10,014 nucleotides of DNA from a bacterium UBA4883. GTDB lineage: Bacteria; Bacillota; Clostridia; Oscillospirales; Acutalibacteraceae. The position numbers and the translations under genes were made by a program. Where the stretch lies: NCBI GenBank assembly GCA_002399225.1, contig DHDF01000148.1:1-10014 (forward strand), written 5' to 3'. Shown piece by piece: positions 1-6,350 of this stretch. How positions within the stretch are numbered: position 1 is the stretch's first letter; every line of letters starts with the position of its first letter. The notes under the pieces were generated by a model that did no database searches, was not told the origin of the DNA, and worked only from the letters and a program-made list of their open reading frames with translations.

Positions 1-24
1 GAAGATGCAAAGGAGGCCAGTTGA
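1..24 (+). CDS. C-terminal tail of upstream gene (probable ABC transporter ATP-binding subunit), partial
   Basis: The first eight codons read E-D-A-K-E-A-S-stop, with TGA at 22-24. This stop overlaps by one base the ATG at 24 of the ABC-2 permease (TGATG), which is typical of translationally coupled ABC transporter genes. The tail alone has no diagnostic motif. The ATPase identity is inferred only from the permease partner and the tight overlap. Confidence 0.55.
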   Translation, partial: EDAKEAS

Positions 25-779
25 TGGGCGTTTTAACTTTACTTGGGCGAGACATCAAGTGGCGTTTCCACAACGCTTTCACAATCGTGATCACCATTTT
101 ACAGCCTATGCTTTGGCTGGTTCTATACAGCGCCGTCGCCGGGCAAGCAATGCAGGGCATTGGGATTCAAAACTATACGGCTTTTATTCTCCCCGGACTG
201 ATTGTATTGGTGAGCTTCGGGACTTGCAGCAGCAGCGGTATGATGAACTACCTTATGAAAACGGACGGCAGTTTCTACCGGATATTGATTGCCCCGGTTC
301 AAAGAAGCTCCATTGTACTCGGGCAGGTATTGGAAGCGGTATGTTGCACCTTTCTTGAAGTCGCCCTTCTATGCATTGTCAGCCTGTTTTTCTCAGTAAA
401 AATCGTTTCGGGATTTTTGGGACTGCTTCTCATCATTTTGCTTGTTTTTCTGACGGCTTTCTTTATGGCAGGGTTAACTTACGCAATCAGTCTTTGCCTT
501 CCCAATGAAGTCCTTTACGAAACCGTGATGAACGCGATTGTTTTGCCGATCTTTTTCCTCAGCACAGCGTTATTTCCGGAAGATAAATTATCCGGGGGAC
601 TTAAAATCGCGGTTAATCTGAACCCGTTCACTCATGTAATCAATGTTTTACGGAATTTAATCTTGCAGGGGAACATTGTCGCCAACAATGTAATTCTGGT
701 TATCCTTTTACTGGCCGTTATGTGCCTGATCAGCTTTTCGTGGGCATTGTACAGATTAAAAAAGGAGACAAGTCGATAA
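24..779 (+). CDS. ABC-2 type transporter permease, probable drug/export subunit
   Basis: This is a 251-residue integral membrane protein of the ABC-2 permease family (DrrB/NodJ-like). It is expected to pair with a separate ATPase and export a hydrophobic substrate or polymer. About six hydrophobic segments are visible, near residues 17-38, 50-72, 100-125, 130-158, 165-185 and 222-243. Family-like patches are LPGLIVLVSFG in the second segment, the loop IAPVQRSSIVLGQ, and NPFTHVINVLRN before the last helix. The ATG at 24 is preferred over the in-frame TTG at 21 because AGGAGG at 11-16 then sits 7 nt upstream. The upstream gene ends by overlapping this start, so the ATPase is almost certainly the previous gene. 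No convincing terminator follows. The substrate cannot be told. The PadR-MFS pair downstream makes drug efflux a reasonable guess, but lantibiotic or polysaccharide export is not excluded. Confidence 0.88.
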   Translation: MGVLTLLGRDIKWRFHNAFTIVITILQPMLWLVLYSAVAGQAMQGIGIQNYTAFILPGLIVLVSFGTCSSSGMMNYLMKTDGSFYRILIAPVQRSSIVLGQVLEAVCCTFLEVALLCIVSLFFSVKIVSGFLGLLLIILLVFLTAFFMAGLTYAISLCLPNEVLYETVMNAIVLPIFFLSTALFPEDKLSGGLKIAVNLNPFTHVINVLRNLILQGNIVANNVILVILLLAVMCLISFSWALYRLKKETSR

Positions 780-854
780 AGCAGTTTTTTAACTTAGCAT
801 TTTATTGTCACATAATCTTGTTATGCTTCGCTTCATGTACCGTAATAAAAATGA

Positions 855-968
855 CAATCCGGGTGCAAATTCTCAAGGTTTCATAGGGAAGCAATAGCAA
901 ACACACTAGAGAGAGACACGCCAACAGATGAATATAGAAAGTTGTATTTTACGGTTGAACTATTTTGA
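855..968 (+). pseudogene. Possible C-terminal remnant of an unidentified gene
   Basis: A stop-free stretch of 37 codons runs from just after a TGA (852-854) to a TGA at 966-968 and ends in F-T-V-E-L-F. It has no start codon with a ribosome binding site and no family I recognise. Its interest is that its last codons lie inside the first copy of the direct repeat, whose second copy is the end of the MFS gene (K-T-V-E-R-F-stop) in the same frame. It may be a decayed gene end or simply chance. Confidence 0.2.
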
Positions 969-975
969 AAAGGTA
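951..975 (+). repeat. Direct repeat, left copy, upstream of padR
   Basis: This copy matches 2790-2814 at 21 of 25 positions, including the blocks GTTGAAC and ATTTTGAAAA separated by one mismatched base. The two copies lie 1.84 kb apart and bracket the PadR-MFS pair. The copy ends five bases before the -35 box of the padR promoter. Confidence 0.6.
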
Positions 976-979
976 GAAC

Positions 980-1008
980 TTGACAGGAAGAAAAGCACCT
1001 GATATAAT
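980..1008 (+). promoter_or_regulatory. Perfect sigma-A-type promoter of the padR-MFS operon
   Basis: TTGACA at 980-985 and TATAAT at 1003-1008 are separated by exactly 17 nt, a full consensus match. The predicted transcript starts near 1015, about 40 nt before the PadR start codon. Such a strong promoter would need repression, which fits the inverted repeat overlapping the -10 box. Confidence 0.88.
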
Positions 1009-1042
1009 AGTCAACGTTGATTATATAACGATGACTATTATA
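1003..1042 (+). promoter_or_regulatory. Inverted-repeat operator over the -10 box, likely PadR autoregulatory site
   Basis: TATAATAGTCA at 1003-1013 is the exact reverse complement of TGACTATTATA at 1032-1042. Inside these arms a second short pair, CGTT (1015-1018) and AACG (1027-1030), continues the symmetry, so the 40-bp element is nearly fully palindromic. It also contains a compact dyad around 1005-1022 (ATAGTCAAC/GTTGATTAT, 8 of 9 paired). It covers the -10 box and predicted start point and ends beside the ribosome binding site. PadR proteins commonly repress their own operon from such dyads. The assignment to this PadR is inferred from position. As RNA it could also fold into a hairpin near the ribosome binding site. 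Confidence 0.72.
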
Positions 1043-1054
1043 GGAGTGAGGCAA

Positions 1055-1633
1055 ATGCTAACACGTTTCGTAGTTTTAGGGTGTCTCATGCAGTGGCCCA
1101 TGTCTGGATATCAAATTCAACTGATTCTTCAAGTCAGTCAAACCGAGCAGTGGGCGGGAATCCTGCCAGGCTCAGTCTATCATGCACTGAAAAAGCTTGA
1201 AAAGGACGGGATGATTCTTCTGAAAGGAACTGAGAAAACGGGGAATCGGTTAAAGTCAATCTATGAAATCACTCCGGCGGGGAAAGGCGAATTTTCAAAG
1301 TTACTCAAGGAAGCTTGGCAGAAACCATGCCTGCATTTTCCATCAAACATTTATGGGGCAGTAAGTTTTTTAGACGATACTCAACTAAAAGAAGTGCTTC
1401 CCCTTATTGATAAGCAAATTGACATGTTGAAAGATGAACTGGAAGAATGGAATGATGGCGAAAGAGCAAAGGCGAAATTTTACAATGCTGAATTGCCGGA
1501 TTACATGAAAGCAATTTTTGAAAACGGACGCAAACATATTGAATTGGATATTGAACTTTTGAAAAAGCTGCAAAAAACTTTGCCTAAAGAAAAATTAACC
1601 GGAGGATTTTATGCAAAACCAAATCATCAGTAA
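1055..1633 (+). CDS. PadR family transcriptional regulator
   Basis: This is a 192-residue DNA-binding repressor of the PadR family. Residues 1-85 form the winged helix: VVLGCLMQWPMSGYQIQ is the first helix region, ILPGSVYHALKKLEKDGMI the recognition helix region, and RLKSIYEITPAGKGEF the wing and following helix. Residues 105-175 are charged and helical, matching the C-terminal dimerisation region of the longer, VirR/AphA-like PadR proteins. The start is placed at ATG 1055 because AGGAGTG at 1042-1048 precedes it. An in-frame TTG at 980 would extend the protein, but that TTG is part of the -35 box and would lie upstream of the transcript. The gene overlaps the MFS gene by 23 nt, so the two are co-transcribed, and PadR probably represses both. 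The inducer is probably an exported drug, but this is inference. Confidence 0.92.
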   Translation: MLTRFVVLGCLMQWPMSGYQIQLILQVSQTEQWAGILPGSVYHALKKLEKDGMILLKGTEKTGNRLKSIYEITPAGKGEFSKLLKEAWQKPCLHFPSNIYGAVSFLDDTQLKEVLPLIDKQIDMLKDELEEWNDGERAKAKFYNAELPDYMKAIFENGRKHIELDIELLKKLQKTLPKEKLTGGFYAKPNHQ

Positions 1634-2807
1634 AAAATCGCAACGGGATGGTCTTATCGTTGTTACACTTGCAATCTTTACAGATATGCTTGTCTATGGA
1701 CTGGTGGTCCCGATTTTGCCGGGATATGCGCTTTCATTGGGAGTCTCCCAAACAGCAATCGGTTTCCTTTTCGGCAGCTATGCGATCGCCCTTTTTGTCG
1801 CGACACCAATTTTCGGAATACTGTCTGATAAAATCGGCCGGAAAGGGCCTATGCTCTGGGGTCTTTTGGGGCTTGCCGGATCTACCTTACTCTATGCTTT
1901 TGCCAAACATTTCTGGATGCTTGTTTTGGCGCGTTCCCTTCAAGGCGTTTCTGCTGCAATTACATGGACGGCTGGTTTTGCGCTGTTAGCTGATCTCTTT
2001 CCTTCACAGGAACGTGGTAAAGTAATGGGCATCGCGTTATCCGGGCAATCCATCGGCACTTTGATTGGGCCGACGTTTGGCGGATGGCTTTATCAGCTTG
2101 GAGGTTATGAAGTACCCTTTCTTGTTGCCACGGGATTAGCTATCTTTGACGGGCTTTTAAGAATTTTTCTGATTCAAGATGTTCCTCACGAAAAATCTGA
2201 AAGCGTACTGTCGGCTTTGAACTTGCTGAAAAACCGCAGACTTCTGATTATCGTCGGAGTTGTCATGATTGGGGCGTCTATTCCATGTGTCCTTGAACCG
2301 ACCCTACCGTTGCGGCTACAAAAGGGAATGAATGCTTCGTCTGGCGTCACTGGTCTACTGTTTGCAATACCAACTTTAGCCTATGCAATAAGCGCGCCGG
2401 TAATAGGTTTCCTGTCTCAACGTATCGGGCATTCCAAAGCTATGACAATGGGAATGATATTGGCGGCAGTTTGCTTTCCCTTTATCGCGCTCTCGAACTC
2501 CGTTGGGCTTGTGGCAATCGCACTTGTTTTTCTTGGCGTTGGGATGGGGACTGCGATTACGCCTTGTTTACCGGAATTTGCTGAGATTTCCCAGAAGAGC
2601 GGCATAAATTCATTCGGAGCATCTTTTTCCATTTACAATACGGCCTATTCGATAGGCATGATGATTGGGCCAACTTTAGGAGGAATTCTTACAAATTATC
2701 TTGGTATCGTCCGGTCTTATTCCGTGGTTGCAATTGTCATTTTTGTCTATATGATATTTTTTAATCTCTACAATCATTATGCTTTGAAAACAGTTGAACG
2801 ATTTTGA
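1611..2807 (+). CDS. MFS drug:proton antiporter (DHA1-like)
   Basis: This is a 398-residue major facilitator with about twelve hydrophobic helices, the size of 12-TM drug exporters. Helix 1 carries an acidic residue in the motif FTDMLVYGLVVPILP (D25), as in DHA1 and vesicular monoamine-type antiporters. Loop 2-3 has motif A, GILSDKIGRK (69-78). Helix 5 has the antiporter motif C pattern SGQSIGTLIGPTFGG (144-158). A second GIL/GFLSQRIGHSK motif begins the C-terminal half, and another GPTLGG occurs in helix 11. The ATG at 1611 follows GGAGG at 1601-1605. The gene lies inside the end of padR, so it belongs to the same operon and is likely induced when PadR releases its operator. Tetracycline, quinolone or multidrug export are all possible. 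The sequence does not identify a substrate. Confidence 0.92.
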   Translation: MQNQIISKKSQRDGLIVVTLAIFTDMLVYGLVVPILPGYALSLGVSQTAIGFLFGSYAIALFVATPIFGILSDKIGRKGPMLWGLLGLAGSTLLYAFAKHFWMLVLARSLQGVSAAITWTAGFALLADLFPSQERGKVMGIALSGQSIGTLIGPTFGGWLYQLGGYEVPFLVATGLAIFDGLLRIFLIQDVPHEKSESVLSALNLLKNRRLLIIVGVVMIGASIPCVLEPTLPLRLQKGMNASSGVTGLLFAIPTLAYAISAPVIGFLSQRIGHSKAMTMGMILAAVCFPFIALSNSVGLVAIALVFLGVGMGTAITPCLPEFAEISQKSGINSFGASFSIYNTAYSIGMMIGPTLGGILTNYLGIVRSYSVVAIVIFVYMIFFNLYNHYALKTVERF

Positions 2808-2814
2808 AAAAATA
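2790..2814 (+). repeat. Direct repeat, right copy, at the end of the MFS gene
   Basis: This is the second copy of the repeat at 951-975, matching at 21 of 25 positions. It includes the MFS stop codon (TGA 2805-2807) and ends directly before the downstream hairpin. Together the copies delimit a segment holding promoter, operator, padR and the MFS gene. Confidence 0.6.
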
Positions 2815-2815
2815 C

Positions 2816-2848
2816 AGCCAAATCTACAAAAAAGCCGTAGGTTTGGCT
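2816..2848 (+). terminator. Hairpin after the MFS gene, probable terminator
   Basis: AGCCAAATCTAC (2816-2827) pairs with GTAGGTTTGGCT (2837-2848) across a 9-nt loop, giving a 12-bp stem with a single G-U pair. It lies 8 nt after the MFS stop. No run of T follows on the + strand, while a run of A precedes it (2808-2812). It therefore looks better as a terminator of minus-strand reading, or as a 3'-end stabilising hairpin. Confidence 0.55.
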
Positions 2849-3242
2849 ATTACACTATTTACCGAACAGCCGGGTCCTTCGGCCGGCAGAATAATCGAGA
2901 TGCCACATGTTAAAGGAAAACTATCATAAGCGATTGTAGTAGCATATGATTCATTCGCCGCATATAATTCAATAAGCAGCCTTTTTCACTGGTTCATGTA
3001 GTCAAAGGGTAAAGTCGACAGCTATGCAACCTCCGTCTGGACCGGAATCACAACTCTTAAATTAGCAAAGGCATTCGTGCAGGCTATCAGAGAAAATTAC
3101 CAACGACACAAGGTCTGCAGGCAAAGCAGTAGAAATGTCTAAGAATATGAAAGCTAAAGCTGATCGCTTCAAGGGAAACGACAATTTCAGTGAAGGTAGG
3201 TTAATCCGTGAGGATGAAATCCATTATAGTGGAGGCTTAAAA
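2849..3242. other. Intergenic region of ~390 nt without an intact gene
   Basis: No complete gene is visible here. It holds possible decayed coding sequence (2930-3142), an isolated TATAAT at 2963-2968 without a good -35 box, and an open extension of the following glycosyltransferase frame back to an ATG at 3135. That extension lacks a ribosome binding site. The region probably contains the promoter of the glycosyltransferase pair, but I cannot place it. Confidence 0.5.
2930..3142 (+). pseudogene. Possible decayed gene fragment, unidentified
   Basis: One frame is open from 2930 to 3142 apart from a single in-frame TAG at 2999-3001. The part after the TAG (47 codons) reads protein-like, with segments such as YATSVWTGITTLKLAKAF and VQAIRENYQRHKV, and ends at TAA 3140-3142. 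No start codon with a ribosome binding site is present and I do not recognise the family. It could be a remnant of a gene displaced when the glycosyltransferase genes arrived, or a chance open stretch. Confidence 0.25.
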
Positions 3243-4076
3243 ATGATATATTTAAATTGCGAGGTTAAAAGCGGTTTAGGTGAAGACACATTCTGGACAT
3301 GGTTCCAACGAGAATTCCCCAAATGTAGTTTTGAAATTCCAAACAGTCTGAACCAAGAAGACATGCTCTTAAGATATTCAACTTTGGGCTTTTTACCCAT
3401 TGACGGAAAACAAACCGCATTATGCTGGGAACTATATCCTCAGATGAAAAAAGTGTTTCATTGCGCTCAATGGGATGATCGAATAGCAAAAATTTACGAA
3501 GCGGCACAGTATTGTACTTATAGGACAGTAGCAACAGAAGCATCCATAACAGATTATTCAAAATTTGGCAGTGTTGAAGTTATTCCGATTGGTGTCAATA
3601 CTGATTTGTTTAAACCCCTAAAGCATAAGTCTGAATTGCGTTCAAAATACAATTTGCCTTTGAATAAAAAAATAGGTATTTGGATTGGAACTAATCATCC
3701 AATGAAAGGCTATTCCGAATTGCTAAGATATTCCTCACTAAACAAGGATATTTATTTTATTGTAATCTGGAAGTGGAAAATGGAAGCAAGCGCCATGCAA
3801 GGGGCAAGTAACTTTGTAAAAATAAGTCAATCCCAGATTTGTGAATTGATAAATTCTGCCGATTTTTTTCTATCCACAAGCAAGTTATCACCATTCTATA
3901 TGGCTGAATGGGAAGCGATGGCCTGCGATATTCCTTTTGAATTCTTCGGAAATGAGCACAGAGAATTCATTCCGTCAAAGCACCCAAGAGATGATGTGTT
4001 CGACTTAAATTGGGATAGAGCAAGTGTTAAAAAAAAGTGGGAAAATTTTTTTGATGAACGAGGTGTAAAATGGTAG
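3243..4076 (+). CDS. GT4-like glycosyltransferase (GT-B fold)
   Basis: This is a 277-residue enzyme expected to transfer a sugar from a nucleotide sugar to a glycan, lipid or protein acceptor at the cytoplasmic side. The C-terminal half carries the Glycos_transf_1 pattern: VIPIGVNTDLFKP (113-125), then the strand and turn IGIWIGTNHPMKGYSEL (144-160), then NSADFFLSTSKLSPFYMAEWEAMACDIP (204-231). The latter corresponds to the nucleotide-sugar-binding E-x7-E region of GT4 enzymes, here as FYMAEWEAMA. The N-terminal domain is short, so the protein is smaller than the usual 350-400 residues but looks complete. ATG 3243 is chosen over the in-frame ATG 3135 because GGAGG at 3231-3235 lies 7 nt upstream and the extra 36 residues are polar and without family features. 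It overlaps the next glycosyltransferase by 7 nt. Base composition is clearly more AT-rich than the core genes to the right, suggesting transfer. Confidence 0.82.
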   Translation: MIYLNCEVKSGLGEDTFWTWFQREFPKCSFEIPNSLNQEDMLLRYSTLGFLPIDGKQTALCWELYPQMKKVFHCAQWDDRIAKIYEAAQYCTYRTVATEASITDYSKFGSVEVIPIGVNTDLFKPLKHKSELRSKYNLPLNKKIGIWIGTNHPMKGYSELLRYSSLNKDIYFIVIWKWKMEASAMQGASNFVKISQSQICELINSADFFLSTSKLSPFYMAEWEAMACDIPFEFFGNEHREFIPSKHPRDDVFDLNWDRASVKKKWENFFDERGVKW

Positions 4077-5515
4077 AGGTATCGATTATTTCATTAATTT
4101 ACAGGTCTTGTAAGCTGGCAGATTGGGTATATGATTCATTGATGGAATTTACTCCGATGCTTAAAAATGGGAAGGCGGAGTTTTTCTTTATCGCAAATGA
4201 TCCTACAGATGAGTTGTTAAATCACTTAATCATAAAGGGATACCCTTTTTATGTAAACTATAATAAAGCATGCACAGAAAATGAACTGTTTTTACAAGGC
4301 TATGGAAAGCCTGAATATATGAATCGTGTCTATAGAGGTTATAACCAAGGAATTTTAAATGCGAAAGGTTTTAGAATTGTATTAATAAATAGCGATAATT
4401 ATTTTTCACCGGATTGGCTCGAAAATTTAATGAAATACTCTGAATATAAAAATGTCGTTACATCTACACTCGTTGAACCGGGACACCCAAAGTTTCATGT
4501 TTTTCCAGGCGCATATCATGCCAATTTTGGAAATTCTCCGGATAACTTTAAAAAGGATGAGTTCTTAAAATATTCTAATAAAGTTAGAAAAACAGGTGTT
4601 AAATTTGATGGCGCATATATGCCCTGTTTGTTTTATAAAGATGCGGCAATGTATGCAGGACTTTATCCTGAGGGTAATATTGCCGGAAAGACATTTGATG
4701 ATGTGGTTCAATATGGTGACGAAAATTTTTATGAAAAGCTCAGCAAATTAGGGATACTTCATATAACTTCTTTGGATAGTATTGTATATCACTTGAAAGA
4801 AGGAGAAAAAGATGACGTTATAAATACAGCGATTGCTGACAGCGGCAATTTGAAATTAAACAGTAGGATATTAAGCGATTATGGTAAACTCCCTTCAATT
4901 GAATTATCCGATTTAAATACAGCTATTAGACCGACTATAAATCATAATGTAATAATAAAGAAACTTTTAATGAAGGTATCAGTCATTATACCTATTTCAG
5001 ATTTAAAGTCTCCATGGAAAGCGTGCATTGAGAGCGTCATCAAGCAGTCATATAACAAAGTAGAAATAATTGCTATAAATGACGGATGTGATGAAAACAT
5101 TCTAAAAAGTGAAATTTTAACTTGCTTTGGTCAACGAGTAAGATATTTTAGTATAACAAATAATATAGGATATGGAGCAATTAACTTAGGTATTAAAGAA
5201 ATGACTGGGGAATACTTTTTCTGGATAGCGCAAAATGATATCCTTTTACCCAATAAAATACAAAGTCAAGTTGATATGATCATGCGCTTAGAGTCTAATA
5301 ATGTCGTATTGTTTTCTGACTATACAGTGGTAGACAAAGATAATAATTTTATTAAAGATGTTTTGTACAGTCAAAGTAAAAGCAATAATGGTAATTACAT
5401 TATTGACTATAGTACATTTTTGTTTCCAAAGCACATTGTAAAAAATCGGGGAGTAAAATACAAATATATTTATGTTCCGAAAATTGTAGTAAAGCATATT
5501 GACTGCAATGAATAA
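4070..5515 (+). CDS. Two-domain GT2-type glycosyltransferase, second domain degenerate
   Basis: This 481-residue protein appears to hold two GT-A (family 2) domains. Domain 1 (about 3-245) starts with VSIISLIYRS, has the acidic metal and sugar site INSDNYFSPDWL (106-117), a late acidic motif GDENFYEKLSKLG (216-228) and an ending of the IVYHL type, so it looks catalytically complete. Domain 2 starts with an internal methionine at 301: KVSVIIPISDLKSPWKACIES, AINDGCDE (335-342), and WIAQNDILLPNKIQSQ (385-400), where GT2 enzymes normally have an acidic pair. It then passes quickly through FLFPKHIVK to KIVVKHID at the end. The late acidic motif is missing, and the domain is only about 180 residues. 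The start overlaps the previous gene (ATGGTAG), with AGGTG just upstream. It is AT-rich like its partner. The acceptor is unknown. A fusion of two once separate genes is also possible. Confidence 0.8.
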   Translation: MVEVSIISLIYRSCKLADWVYDSLMEFTPMLKNGKAEFFFIANDPTDELLNHLIIKGYPFYVNYNKACTENELFLQGYGKPEYMNRVYRGYNQGILNAKGFRIVLINSDNYFSPDWLENLMKYSEYKNVVTSTLVEPGHPKFHVFPGAYHANFGNSPDNFKKDEFLKYSNKVRKTGVKFDGAYMPCLFYKDAAMYAGLYPEGNIAGKTFDDVVQYGDENFYEKLSKLGILHITSLDSIVYHLKEGEKDDVINTAIADSGNLKLNSRILSDYGKLPSIELSDLNTAIRPTINHNVIIKKLLMKVSVIIPISDLKSPWKACIESVIKQSYNKVEIIAINDGCDENILKSEILTCFGQRVRYFSITNNIGYGAINLGIKEMTGEYFFWIAQNDILLPNKIQSQVDMIMRLESNNVVLFSDYTVVDKDNNFIKDVLYSQSKSNNGNYIIDYSTFLFPKHIVKNRGVKYKYIYVPKIVVKHIDCNE

Positions 5516-5537
5516 GATGCTCAGTATGCTGGAATAG

Positions 5538-5567
5538 CCTCTGCGCTTAGCTGATGGAAAGCGGAGG
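5538..5567 (+). terminator. Weak hairpin after the glycosyltransferase operon
   Basis: CCTCTGC (5538-5544) pairs with GCGGAGG (5561-5567), seven base pairs including one G-U, followed by only TTTCC. It is the only candidate 3'-end structure in the convergent gap between the glycosyltransferase stop (5515) and the opposing membrane-protein stop (5671). A real terminator is uncertain. Confidence 0.3.
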
Positions 5568-5670
5568 TTTCCGAAGACTTGTCTGAACGAAGAAGAATTC
5601 GCATAGTCTGTCTCGCAGCGACTATCGTTTCGTCCTTGATAATTTGTCTCTGGGGAAGCTTGAAAAAATG

Positions 5671-6117
5671 TTATTTCATCTTGGCTTCTCCGTTGAGTTT
5701 TGCTTTTCGGCAGGCACAAAGTTTACCGGATACGGTGAGTAGCACAAAACACAGACCAAAAGTGATCGCACCGAGAATCACGGTACCCAGAGGCAATGCC
5801 GCAGTAGCGGCCCAATTGCCGCGCGCGGCCACCGCACCGCACACCGCCGCGGCGGCAATCAAGCTGAGCACCAGATTGGTTTTGATATTGGGCTTTAGGT
5901 GTCTGTCCCAAATGCCTTTTCGGATACACGCAACCAGCACATAAAGGCAAAGTACCATAAAGACGATCCATTCGCCCATAATCTGGCGGAATCCGAATCC
6001 CAAAATAATTTGCAGAAGGATTGAGGCAAACAGCCCCCAGAATGCCAGCCACATGCCTCTGTGCTCAATTTTGAGCAATTCCAGTTCCTTCATTTCATCC
6101 AAATTATTTTTCCACAT
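5671..6117 (-). CDS. Four-helix membrane protein, DUF6773-like, partner of XRE regulator
   Basis: This is a 148-residue protein starting WKNNLDEMKELELLKIEHRG and then crossing the membrane four times: about residues 22-41, 50-68, 81-101 and 109-134. The charged head with E-L-L-K-I-E-H-R-G followed by a tryptophan- and phenylalanine-rich first helix resembles DUF6773-type proteins, which I recall only as an uncharacterised family, so that name is tentative. It overlaps the XRE gene by 14 nt and is surely co-transcribed. ATG 6117 is preferred because AGGAG then sits 7 nt upstream. ATG 6123, two codons earlier, is also possible. The longer open frame to 6222 runs through the regulator and is discarded. 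Small XRE genes paired with membrane proteins are common in Firmicutes. The role of the partner, perhaps sensing or sequestering the regulator, is inference. Confidence 0.78.
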   Translation of the reverse strand: MWKNNLDEMKELELLKIEHRGMWLAFWGLFASILLQIILGFGFRQIMGEWIVFMVLCLYVLVACIRKGIWDRHLKPNIKTNLVLSLIAAAAVCGAVAARGNWAATAALPLGTVILGAITFGLCFVLLTVSGKLCACRKAKLNGEAKMK

Positions 6118-6319
6118 AGTCATTCTCCTCTCCAAAAAGTTCATCAAGCGATTTTCCAAGCACACGGCAGATTGCGCGGCATAGCCGAATGGTCGGATTG
6201 TATCCGCCTTGCTCAATGGCATTCATGGTTTGGCGGGAAATCCCCACGGCGTCGGCAAGTGATTTTTGCGTCATATCGTGTTCCGCACGGGCGGCTTTGA
6301 TTTTCAAATTTCGTGGCAT
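6104..6319 (-). CDS. XRE-family small HTH transcriptional regulator (YozG-like)
   Basis: This is a 71-residue single-domain DNA-binding protein. Residues 5-64 make up the Cro/CI helix-turn-helix, with TQKSLADAVGISRQTMNAIE (17-36) as helices 2-3, then GGYNPTIRLCRAICRVLGKSLDELF. The pattern SRQTxNAIExGxYNPxxxL is characteristic of the very short Firmicute XRE regulators such as YozG. The ATG at 6319 is preceded by AGAGGTGAT. There is no ligand domain, so any signal must come through a partner, most likely the overlapping membrane protein. The promoter at 6351-6380 with a dyad at 6339-6350 suggests autoregulation. Confidence 0.93.
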   Translation of the reverse strand: MPRNLKIKAARAEHDMTQKSLADAVGISRQTMNAIEQGGYNPTIRLCRAICRVLGKSLDELFGEENDYVEK

Positions 6320-6338
6320 TTGATCACCTCTGGAGTAA

Positions 6339-6350
6339 ATAGTAAACTAT
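6339..6350 (-). promoter_or_regulatory. Dyad at the XRE transcription start, probable operator
   Basis: ATAGT (6339-6343) and ACTAT (6346-6350) form a perfect 5+5 inverted repeat around two central bases. It directly follows the -10 box of the XRE promoter and covers the expected start point near 6344, the usual place for a Cro/CI-type repressor site. Binding by the downstream XRE protein is inferred. Confidence 0.55.

Noticed and set aside
980..1054. Longer PadR start at TTG 980, adding 25 residues.
   Set aside because: The TTG is the first half of the -35 box of a perfect promoter and lies upstream of the predicted transcript; ATG 1055 has a proper ribosome binding site and begins the winged helix as in the family.
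780..1054. Possible terminator or small RNA between the ABC permease and padR.
   Set aside because: Only short, interrupted pairings (for example ATTGTCA with TGACAAT) without a T run or a promoter.
2963..2968. TATAAT as a promoter for the glycosyltransferase pair.
   Set aside because: No -35 box at acceptable spacing and no extended -10 motif; it lies about 275 nt before the start codon.
3135..3242. 36-residue N-terminal extension of the first glycosyltransferase from ATG 3135.
   Set aside because: No ribosome binding site at 3135, polar sequence without family features, and GGAGG placed exactly for ATG 3243.
5590..5640. ATAGTC/GACTAT inverted repeat in the convergent gap, similar to the PadR operator half-site.
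   Set aside because: Only six base pairs and not near a promoter; most likely chance or part of a weak 3'-end structure.
5288..5719. Open frame of 143 codons on the minus strand across the end of the second glycosyltransferase.
   Set aside because: It runs antisense to a motif-bearing gene, has no recognisable domain and no suitable ribosome binding site.
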